DNA from: Siphonodentalium dalli
Taxonomy: Eukaryota; Mollusca; Scaphopoda; Gadilida; Siphonodentaliidae
Reading direction: 5' to 3'
NCBI GenBank assembly: GCA_032622095.1
Contig: CP136064.1
Span: 191,259,794-191,323,793 of the forward strand
Length of the DNA: 64,000 nucleotides
Below, piece after piece: positions 42,801 to 54,700 of the stretch (positions are counted from its first letter, which is position 1; the number at the start of each line of letters is the position of its first letter). The notes under the pieces are model-generated. The model was not told where the DNA came from. It saw nothing but the letters and a program-made list of their open reading frames with translations, and searched no databases. Position numbers and translations under genes: made by a program.

Positions 42801-45678
42801 CCGACAGCAAGTGCTTTATTTAATTGTTGCAAAAAGGATAGTTTATAAACTCACTCAATCCGAAGGAGTTTCAGTTTTGGTACACCGCCAAACCTCAAGC
42901 GAAACGCAGTTTCGCCACCACATGAGGGATATCTGCAAATCTGCTGGTACCGATAAAGCTTATACAGCACATTGTCTCAGAGCAACTGCTATTCAGGCCC
43001 TGAATGATGCAGGATTCGAACTGAGGCATATAATGTTTATGTCCGGCCATAAAAGTGAATCTGCTGTCAGAAGTTACAATAGAGATTGTTCGCGACAGCA
43101 GAAAGAAAACATCAGCGATGCCCTTTTCAGAACAGCAACAGCTGTTGACCAACTTGATGTGCGAGTTCAGGATAATAACTATTCAAAATCAACTAAATCT
43201 CACAGCAGTACCACTTCCAATTCTGAATCTGATCCACATCAACCAGAGGTCGCCATTGAAATGTCCACATCAAATTCAAAATCTCCAATTGACAGTTCAG
43301 CATCTTCACCGACTTCAGCTCTTCATAATATTGAGAACCTTATGCATTCTTCAAGCTTCAAGTCCGCCTTCTTAACAAATGCAACAATTGACACATGCAA
43401 TTTCAATTTCCACTTCAACAAATGAATCTATGATTATGAATTGATATTCCATGATTTCGTTGTTTATCCTTGACATTGATCTTTTATTAAACTTGCCGAA
43501 TTATAAAGTTGCCCAATTTATGTTCGACCCAATTTCCCAAAATCCGTTATGAAGTACAGACACAACTCTAACTTTAGTTATTTTACAATTTGGTGTTTTT
43601 GGTTTATTTTCTTCAGAAAAATAGTCATAATCCGCAACTAATTTATGCGGATTGTCGTAATTATAAGCAATCAACGTCGTTTTCGATGCATCTGTCGGCG
43701 TATAGAAGTGTCGGATGCCGAACTACATACTTTGTATAATTTCGCTTCGCGAAATTATACAGTATGTAATTCGGCATCCGACACTTCTATACGCAGACAG
43801 ATGCATCGAAAACGACGTTGATTGCATATATAATTGTAACCTGAAATATATTTGGATGACTATTGTAATCAGTAGGTCCATTCATACAGGTTGTCCAAAT
43901 AATAGCTTTGACAATAGTACTGAGATTTTATACTTGGCAATTGATATGTAGTTGATATTCGAGAATGTGCAGATCAAGGTAGAATTTGTGTCCCTTTATG
44001 CCTCTTTTTCAACAGAAATATAACAATTGTTGGATTGTCCGGATGATATATTGAGCAGTGTTCAACAGCATTTCTTGATATCTGGGTATGTAGTACATAT
44101 TTGAGAAGACCCAAATCAGGTTATAAATTTGTCACTTTCTGGTAATTTGTTATAATGTTATGCCTTCTTTTTGACTTGGATTATTTTTGGGTTGTCTGGA
44201 TGGTAACTTGAGCATTATTCAACATATATTTTTATATGTATGGTATATGGTATGGTTCACATTTGAGAAGACGCATGTCAAATTTGAAGGTGGTCATGGT
44301 CCGGTGTTTTTTGACTGAATTATGCTCTTTTTTCAACTTTGAATTCATCTAGTAATAGATTTAACATGTAAAATAAGGGTATTAACCCTTCCATGACAAG
44401 AGCTTCCTGAAATTTTATGAAAAACCTGTGCCAATGCATTCTCCCCAAAGGGAGCCTCACATATATAAGAGAATATATTGGCCTAACAATATTTACCAGC
44501 AAGTGCATTCTCTTATATATGCAAGGCTCCCTTGCTGATATAACAAAATTCACTGGCACAGGACCTTTAAATTTTCAATGCTGCACCAGTGCAGCTTTCA
44601 TCATGAAAATGAAAGAGTGAAATTATTTCTCTTGAAAAAAAATGATGTTGATAATATTCCTGTGCAGGCCTCAAAAGGTGACCAAGATACAGAGGAAATA
44701 ATCGTGAATATCCATGACCAACTCAGCTCCACCCACGATTCAGAGAAGCAGAAGGAACTAGACGAGAAGCAGGAATCTGTACTGACAGAGAAGGAGCTTG
44801 AGCGACTAAGGGAGGAGCGTGAAGCTAATGACAAGCTAAATGAGGAGCATATGGAAAACAAATCGGCAATAGATGAGAAGATTGAGCAGCAGAAAAAAGC
44901 TGTGAGTGAACCTATGTCACTTAATGCTTTATTGGATATATCTTGTTTCTTTTTCTGTAAATGCATTGCATGGTGTGTACGTAGTAATGGTGTGCTTATC
45001 AAGAAATAAATACACTGCACATCAGCTTGTTTAGTTGAATTTGACCACAAAGAAACTGATTGTAGGACGATGCGAACTGGAGATCTACAATCACTTTATG
45101 TGGTCAAATTTGACTATACACGCCAATGTACAGTGTATTTATTTCTTTTGTAATTTGACTATACATGCCAATGCACAGTGTATTTATTTCTTTTGTAATT
45201 TGACTATACATGTCAATGCACAGTGTATTTATTTCTTTTGTATTTTGACTATGTTTTGGTTGAAATTGTAGTGACAGACATGCAACCTGCTATATAATAG
45301 CCCAGTTTTTATCTATGTGCGGTGTAACCAAACAGTTTTTCTCTTTGAACTGTAACATCAACCATGACATCACTATTAAACAGCAACGTTAAAAAAATAA
45401 CTGATTCATTTGAATGAAACATAGAATATCATCTTTCTTGTTTTTCTTCAATTATTGTCTTTATTGTCTTGATATCTTCACATATTGAAGTAATGTATTC
45501 TCATATCACATGTAATATATATTTATTTATTATGCCCCCGATCTCCGATGGAGATTTGGGGGTATATAGTGGAGCCCTCCGTCCGTCCGTCCTTCCGTCC
45601 GTCCGTACGAACGTTTCAACTCATAACTTTGGTTTCACTAACTCAATTCAGTTGATCTTTGGTATGCTAATAGACCAG

Positions 45679-45729
<51 letters not shown>

Positions 45730-48700
45730 AAGATTTCCCCATAGCCGTGGTTTCGTCCCCCCATTTTTTTCCAGAGTTACGCCCCTTTTTGGACTTAGAA
45801 AATTCAGGTTTTCTGCTACTTTTTTTGGTTTCCAGATGATAACTTGATTTTGGATTGTTTATTTGCAAACATAACTTTACAAAGTGCCATTTAATAAGTA
45901 TTTGCACAAAAATAAGAAAAATCCTCTCTGATTGTACAGTCGGGGGCGTTACCTCCACCCAGCGGTGCACTTGTTATCATTATTCTATTACCTGTCAAGT
46001 TGTTTTGCAATTATTATGATGTATCTTGTATCATTAGGCGCTGGAGGCTCACCAGCTCAAATTTGACAGAGAACTTCTTATAAAAGGAAAGAATGCTAAT
46101 GCTGAAGAATACCAGAAGATCTTAGCTAAACACAAAAAAGACGAGGATGCCATAACTCGTAACCTAGAGAGTGAGAGACAGAGACAGAAAAATGCTCTAG
46201 CAGACAAGGTATATGTCAGAGATTCACTTGTCCAGATCTATTCATCATTTTCTGGATTCTCAGAAAATATGAGCTGTCTGCTTAACTATTTATCTGAAAA
46301 TCTATGCAAATAAATGAATAACTAGTACAAGCTACCCATCATTGTGGCTAATTGGGTCGTTGTCATAATGATTTATACATAAATGCACACCCAGTCTCAG
46401 TTGGCGCGAGATTGAAATATTAATTGGCATAAATAATTGACGAAGCTGCAAAAAAAATTGATCATCGGTCGCATATTGTTCTTAGCATTAAACTTACGCT
46501 GTGGAGACATCGCAGCTAATAGTCGACATACTAATTAAACATAGCATCCGGATTAAATCTAGCAATAAGGAACTCGCACTTTGCTTGCTGCAGGCTTGGA
46601 GACTTCCCGACATGCGTGTTTAGGATTTCATTAAGCCATCAGCTTTGTTTCATAATTAGTTATGAAACAAAAGTGAGCATCTGATATGACTGGAAGGAAC
46701 AGTGGTTTGGCTACATGTGTTCTCGCAAGTGTTATCAATGCATTGTATTGTGCACTATTTATCGCTAGCCAGTTGTGTTACTGCAGATCAAATTCCTTAT
46801 TTGGACAAATACCCACTTGTTCTCAAAGCAGTGTGCAGATACTTCATTCATTCACCAAAACATCAAATTGCATTAGAGAAAGTTCAAAAGTTACATGACG
46901 GCAACACAAAGACAATAAAGCAAGTCTGTGTGGCACGTTGGCTGTCTTTCGAAGGAAGCAATTCTTCAATAGTGGATAATTATTCAAGTTTGTTATACCA
47001 TATACATCAGTATTTGTCTTTGATGGAATTTCCTTAAACCAATGGCCCAAGACTTTTTTAAATGGCCCGAAAAATATTGCAATATAGCCCGAGTTTTGGC
47101 CCAACGATTATCTGAGCTAGCACCAACACTGATAAGCACTGATTTATTCTTCAATGAAAAATTCAAAAAAAGAGTTAGGAGTCTCCAAAAGTAAGGTGAA
47201 TCATAATCATCGGTAAAATTTATCCAAAATATCGGAAATATTGTTTCAAAGTTTTCACGGTAAGTATTTCTTGATATTCTCTTATCCCAAATTATATGAA
47301 ACTTGCAAGGATATAAGTGCAGTTTATGACTCCAAAAAAGTCTTAACAAGAAATTATGGAAGTCTATTTATGTCTCAGATTAAGGCAAAGAGAGAAGCAA
47401 AGCTGAAACAACTTGAGAAGAAGCACGACATCGAGGTGGAACAGGAACTCATCCGACAGCAGCAGGACAGAGATACCCTTAATGAACAGGAATCAAGGAA
47501 GGTCGAATCAACTGTACTCAAAGACTCAGTCAAGGTACGTCAGCTGGTATTCTCACCCACTATTGGTGGCCCTCAGTGGCTCATTTTGGTAAGGTTCATC
47601 AGGCCAACATAAGCCATTCAGCGATGGCAAAGTTGTCTGCACTAACACATTCAAGTTAATATTACTTTCATACTAACACCAACATCCTCTAATTCTAAGT
47701 TTACACAAGAAAACTTAAATATCCTGTTGTCACCCCCTTCCCAGCACGTGTGCATATTAAGTAATATCTTGTCTCTACATCCTCTTTATCAACTGATATC
47801 ACAAAACACCAACAAAGACTAGCCCTTATTTTGATAGTGGCTGCTGCCGCATGGTGGGATGGGGAAAATCATCCACGGAAAGGACTCATAAAAGCATATA
47901 CGCTTGCTGTCGGATCCGATCCATGAAATCTTGCTTCATCTTATATTTGTAATTGTATAAATAATGAAACTGCATGGAATAAATACTGTTTAAAATAAGT
48001 TGTCTTGCATCCAGCTAAGATTTGTGATCCATAAAACAGGAAAACCATCTGAGCAAGTTTGTCAGTAGCTCTCCAGTGGTTGGTCGTTTCTGCTTGCTGT
48101 GACTTCCCACTGAAATGAACACATTGCACTCTGAAAACTGTTCATTTCAGTGTGAAGTCACAGCAAGCCCTTAATATTAATTAGTCTTAATTAATATTAA
48201 TGGATGATGAAATGGTATTGAACCTTTTTACGGAGTACAGATGAAAGAGACATATGTTATTATTTTTAAACTTGGGTGATGTTTACATGAATAGCAATTT
48301 AATGTTTTGAGAATGGTAATAATAGCAGTAATTTGGGAGAATTTGTTTTAGAATGAGCTAAAATAAGACCCCATTGTCTGCCCAGTTGAAACTCTTTTTC
48401 ATATGTTAATCTAATCCCTTTAATAGATTTCCTCACTTATAATTAGTTCTAATATTATATGTCATGGAATTGTTACATCTTGAGATGATTTGTTAGTCGA
48501 GTTTTTTTCCAAAACTCGACTTATAGTTTGATGAGGGACGGTGGGCAGGCGGGCGGATGGGCGGGCGGGCGTTCGACGTGTTTTGATTAAAAAAAAATTT
48601 GGTGTGTGAGTACATATCCATGCACGTAAGCTGCAGACAAAAAAATCGGGTTTGTCCGCACATTTATTACAGAGTTATGGCCCTTTGAATTTTCAGCTCG

Positions 48701-51700
48701 TTAGCGCGATAACTTCAAAAACGTTATCCGATTTGATTGAAATTTGGTATATAGGTGTCTCCCAAGAATATCTCGGATGAGTTCGAAAACCGGCCTGGTC
48801 CGATAAAATTTGATAGAGTTATGGCCCTTAATTAGTCATTTTTCACGAATTTTCAGCTCGTTAGCGCGATAACTTCAACAAACGTTATCCGATTTGATTG
48901 AAATTTGGTATATAGGTGTCTTCCAATAATATCCTGGACGAGTTCGAAAACCAGCCTGGCCCAATAAAATTTGATAGAGTTATGGCCCTTAATTAGTCAT
49001 TTTTCGTGAATTTTTAGCTCGTTAGCGCGATAACTTCAACAAACGTTATCCGATTTGATTGAAATTTGGTATATAGGTGTCTTCCAATAATATCCTGGAC
49101 GAGTTCGAAAACCAGCCTGGCCCAATAAAATTTGATAGAGTTATGTCCCTTAATTAGTCATTTTTCGTGAATTTTTAGCTCGTTAGCGCGATAACTTCAA
49201 CAAACGTTATCCGATTTGATTGAAATTTGGTATATAGGTGTCTCCCAAGAATATCTCGGATGAGTTCGAAAACCGGCCTGGTCCGATAAAATTTGATAGA
49301 GTTATGGCCCTTAATTAGTCATTTTTCACGAATTTTCAGCTCGTTAGCGCGATAACTTCAACAAACGTTATCCGATTTGATTGAAATTTTGATATATAGG
49401 TGTCTCCCAAGAATACCTCGGACGAGTTAGAAAACCGGCCCGATCCGATAAAATTTGATAGAGTTATGGTCCTTAAGTAGTCATTTTGTACGAATTTTGA
49501 GCTCGTTAGCGCGATAACTTCAACAAACGTCATCCGATTCAACTAAAATTTGGTATATAAGTGTCTTCCAATAATATCCTGGACGAGTTCGAAAACCAGC
49601 CTGGCCCAATAAAATTTGATAGAGTTATGGCCCTTAATTAGTCATTTTTCGTGAATTTTTAGCTCGTTAGCGCGATAACTTCAACAAACGTTATCCGATT
49701 TGATTGAAATTTGGTATATAGGTGTCTCCAAAGAATATCTCAGATGAATTCGAAAACCGGCCTGGTCCGATAAAATTTGATAGAGTTATGGCCCTTAATT
49801 AGTCATTTTTCACGAATTTTCAGCTCGTTAGCGCGATAACTTCAAAAACTTTATCCGATTTGATTGAAATTTTGATATATAGGTGTCTCCCAAGAATATC
49901 TCGGATGAGTTCGAAAACCGGCCTGGTCCGATAAAATTTGATAGAGTTATGGCCCTTAATTAGTCATTTTTCACGAATTTTCAGCTCGTTAGCGCGATAA
50001 CTTCAACAAACGTTATCCGATTTGATTGAAATTTGGTATATAGGTGTCTTCCAATAATATCCTGGACGAGTTCGAAAACCAGCCTGGCCCAATAAAATTT
50101 GATAGAGTTATGGCCCTTAATTAGTCATTTTTTGTGAATTTTTAGCTCGTTAGCGCGATAACTTCAACAAATTTGGTATATAGGTGTCTTCCAATAATAT
50201 CCTGGACGAGTTCGAAAACCAGCCTGGCCCAATAAAATTTGATAGAGTTATGGCCCTTAATTAGTCATTTTTCGTGAATGTTTAGCTCGTTAGCGCGATA
50301 ACTTCAACAAACGTTATCCGATTTGATTGAAATTTGGTATATAGGTGTCTCCCAAGAATATCTCGGATGAGTTCGAAAACCGGCCTGGCCCAATAAAATT
50401 TGATAGAGTTATGGCCCTTAATTAGTCATTTTTCACGAATTTTCAGCTCGTTAGCGCGATAACTTCAACAAACGTTATCCGATTTGATTGAAATTTTGAT
50501 ATATAGGTGTCTCCCAAGAATACCTCGGACGAGTTAGAAAACCGGCCCGATCCGATAAAATTTGATAGAGTTATGGTCCTTAAGTAGTCATTTTGTACGA
50601 ATTTTGAGCTCGTTAGCGCGATAACTTCAACAAACGTCATCCGATTCAACTAAAATTTGGTATATAAGTGTCTTCCAATAATATCCTGGACGAGTTCGAA
50701 AACCAGCCTGGCCCAATAAAATTTGATAGAGTTATGGCCCTTAATTAGTCATTTTTCGTGAATTTTTAGCTCGTTAGCGCGATAACTTCAATAAACGTCC
50801 TCCGATTTGTTTAAAATTTGGAATAGACATACTTGCCAAGAATATTTCGGACGAGTTCGAAAACCAGCCTGGCCCAATAAAATTTGATGGAGTTGTGGCC
50901 CTTAATTAGTCATTTTTCGATTTTTTACCTATTAATTAGTCTACCGATACTGATGCACACCAATTGGCGGTAGCCACCGGCGGTAAGCCACCGAAAACGA
51001 GACACAGCATCTCTGATGCCACCTCCTGTTTCTTTTTCAGAACAAGGACGGTAAGAAGGCTGAAAATATAATCTACTCAGTTTTACGTCAGCGACACATG
51101 AGAGAAGCAATACATCTCGACGATCAGCTCGCTAAGCAGAAAACAATTGATTTAGAAAAGGCAAAGTGTGAACTGAATGAGAAGCGTCGAGTACAGAGAG
51201 AGAAACTGCTGGATGCTGCTGATAAGGTATCTTAACAGGGTTCGCGCTGTCACTTGCCACAATGGCAAAAATAATTCACATTTGGCAAAAAATATTTTTA
51301 TTTGGCAGAAGTTTTTAATTCCTCAAGAAAGTTGAAAAATATTGGTCAATCAATACCATTCATTTCAGGAAACACTTACAACATAATTATATTAGTGGTA
51401 TTTTATATGTTTGGAGGGATTACTAGTATTTACTGTAGTGTGGTGGTGGTGATTACATAGCTAATCCTCCTGTGATGTGCCCTTCTAGTGAAGTAACCCT
51501 TCTACCATTGTATTGTTCGGTGATTGCTTATTGTTTTATGATAAACCGCAATATTTGGCAAAAAATATTTTGATTTGGCAGAAGTTTTGGCAAGTCACTT
51601 TTTAATTCCTCAAGAAAGTTGAAAAATATTGGTCAATCAATACCATTCATTTCAGGAAACACTTACAACATAATTATATTAGTGGTATTTTATATGTTTG

Positions 51701-54700
51701 GAGGGATTACTAGTATTTACTGTAGTGTGGTGGTGGTGATTACATAGCTAATCCTCCTATGATGTGCCCTTCTAGTGAAGTAACCCTTCTACCATTGTAT
51801 TGTTCGGTGATTGCTTATTGTTTTATGATAAACCGCAATAGAGATGCGAGTATAATTAACTATTAACTAACTGCTTTTCTATTGATATCAAAAGCCGTTC
51901 AAACCGCAAGTGTCGAAACATAAGATTTAAAGTTGCAGAAAATGATACTATCAGGGATAGCATTTGGATAGCATTTGGTAAATGCTGAATAATTTGGCAA
52001 AAAAAATTCATTTGGCAAAATTACAAAAGGATTTCACTGTGAAAACTATGTGAAATGTTCCCTTTTCATAGATAACTTTGCAGGGAAGTAGCCAAATATT
52101 GATGGACTGAGATTATTCAGCCTTGTGACCCGAGATGACACAGTAAAGGCTTGGCTTTATTTCCATGGCGGTCCTGTGCTGGTGTTATCCTTTTCAATTA
52201 TGATATCTTGCCTATGGTAGGTTTCTTTAATGTGCATGTATATAATACCTTGGTATGTGTAGTACATGGGACAGCCATTAATGTTGGCATCTGATCCGAC
52301 AGTGACACCCAAGCCACGACTTGCACACAGCACTAGGGGATGCATTGCCACAGCGACCAGAGCTTTTTAGCTCTTAGTGTATTCAGAATGAAATCTTTGG
52401 TACTAAGACTGCAATATTTTAGTAGTGATCTGGTTAATATTATATCTTAAATTTTGATCCATATTCCAGGAAATGATGTATCTGGTAGCAGAGTCTGGGT
52501 CATTGTCACCTGATGAACTTATCAAAAAGAAAGATGAGCTTAAACTAAGATATGACGTAAGTAGCATTGAACAGACTGGTCCATATTTACAATGTATAGA
52601 CATGTACAGTGTATAGGACTGTACACTGTGCAGTGTATAAAACTGTAAAGTGCAGACCTGCCATGGGTCAAGTGGAGATTTTTTTTACACAAATTTTGGA
52701 ACATGGTTTATCTTTACAGAACCATATCTCACATATAGTAGTCTGTTCAGCCAATTTGCTCTTAACAAACATTCTAAGACAGTTTGATCAACTTTTTCAG
52801 CAAAACAGATGAATCAATAGGAGACAGATAACTATTCATCAGTTAATAATATTTAGTTATGAAACAATTAACCCTTTCATGACGGGAGCTGCGCTGGTGC
52901 AGCATTAAATATCCTGTGCCAGTGCATTCTAGTATGGCTAGGGAGCCTCGCATATATAAGAGAATGCACTGGCTTACAAGGTAAATATTGCTAGGCCAAT
53001 GTATTCTCTTATATATATGAGGCTCCCTATGGGTAAATCACATATATATAAGAGAATGCATTGGCACAGGGTTTTCGCAAAATTTCAGGAAACTCCAGTC
53101 ATGGAAGGGTTAAAGTGACACAAATTTTAATTGAATATTCTTAGCAAGAAATCTGTACGGAAAGACATTTTCAGCTTGAGATATTTTATTCTGCTTTCAG
53201 AATCAGTTAAGAGACTTTGACAACTTGACCGTGCAAATGGGTGAAAAAGTAGAGAAAGATTTGCATCCACACATATTTGTCCGAGACACAAACAAAAAAC
53301 TAGATCTGAAGGAGAAACAATTGAAGGAGCTAAGCGATGCTCTAAAGAATTATTCTCCAGCCAATGAACTTCTGGCACAGTATGAAGAGGAGGCTCATCG
53401 TGCCGCTGAGGAAGCCAGAAATTACCAGAATGAGGTTGTGAAGAAAATGAATGCTGATCTTGAACGACAGAAGAAAGAACAAATGCTCAAAGAAGAAGAA
53501 ACCAGAAAGAAACTGGTTCAGCAGTTACAGTGAGTTAAATTGTTGATTCTCAGATGGATTCTCCCATTAATTTCTAAATATTTACTTACTCCATACTTCT
53601 TCCGATTTCTACATAGCCACTCCCACTATAATCCTGTAACCACATTGCAACAACCACATAATTCCCTCAGATATCCCCAGTGTTTACCGAACATGAACGA
53701 TCCGTAGACTGCTTGATTGTTTATCATGTTTAGATTTGGCAGTGAGCCAGAAGAAATTTGTTACAAATTGGATTTGTTATTTGTTACAATATGAGCATAT
53801 GAAATATTAAATTTAACACTACAGTAATGCTCTAAATAATCGACTCCTTAACCACAGCAGAATTATGGGTAATTTTTCACGATTTAGTCGGAAATATGGC
53901 TTGTTGCCATTCATCGGAAAGCTCTCAGTGGTTAAGGAGTCGATTATTTAGAGCATTACTGTATACTAAGAAAACAATGTCTTTGGCAAATTTAAGAGGT
54001 AAAAAGCATCCCATCGAATTTGCTGACAGAAAGTTGCATAACATCCACAGATCACCTCTGTTATATGCAATATTCCTCTATTTCATTGTTTTACTTCTAA
54101 TTTAGACAAACAGAAAAGACTATACAAGCTGATTATGAAAGAGAAGTTGAGAGACAGAAGCAGAGAGAACAGGAAAAAGAAAGATTGAGACGAGAACAGC
54201 TTTCAGAACACGATAAACAGAAGATGAAAGAAATCGAGACGACAAGCTCAAATACGGAGGAGAGGGATAGGTTGATGGAGGAACATAAGCATAACATGCA
54301 GGCGCTAGATCGGAATTTACAGGATGAGCGATCGAGGAGTAATAAGGCTTTACAGGAGAAACTAGCGGCAAGGAGAAAACGACAGCAGGAGGTCGAAATG
54401 GCGAAGGTTGAGAAACAATTCCAACTTCAAGCTGACGAAGAATTTAAATCGGATATACAACAGAAGGAACAGGAGAAAGCCATATTTGGTGAATCTGACG
54501 AGACTGATGAAGAGAAAAGTGTTACGGTTACGGATCCTGTGCTGAGGCCTGTGGGCGTGGCCAGTGGTGGGAGTGGTCAAACTGAACAGGAATGGGTGGA
54601 TCTGCTGATGGCGTCGCCTGTTTTTAAGCAGATACAGGACTTGGAGAAGATGCTGGGAGAGAATGGCTGTGATATGGATACTGATACGGACCATTCAGGG

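Larger units (their letters stand above)
40165..43835 (+). mobile_element. Crypton-type DNA transposon (approximate limits)
   Basis: The tyrosine-recombinase gene below lies alone in intron 15 with its own introns. Crypton elements lack terminal inverted repeats, so the limits are set by the end of the preceding MITE and the end of the hairpin at 43.66-43.83 kb. Both are estimates. Confidence 0.7.

Noticed and set aside
45035-45271. Small protein with three 15-residue repeats (NLTIHANAQCIYFFC)
   Set aside because: It is the translation of the tandem hairpin unit; no start context or homology.
45638-45970. Frames with poly-Pro or poly-Gly runs
   Set aside because: These come from the 47-base poly-G tract inside a dispersed repeat.
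49336-50649. Two identical 68-codon reverse-strand frames
   Set aside because: They lie in duplicated satellite units; the identical protein reflects the higher-order repeat, not a gene family.
27351-54000. CRISPR-like arrays (regular repeats with spacers)
   Set aside because: The context is an animal genome; the tandem repeats have no unique spacers of constant length and no cas genes.
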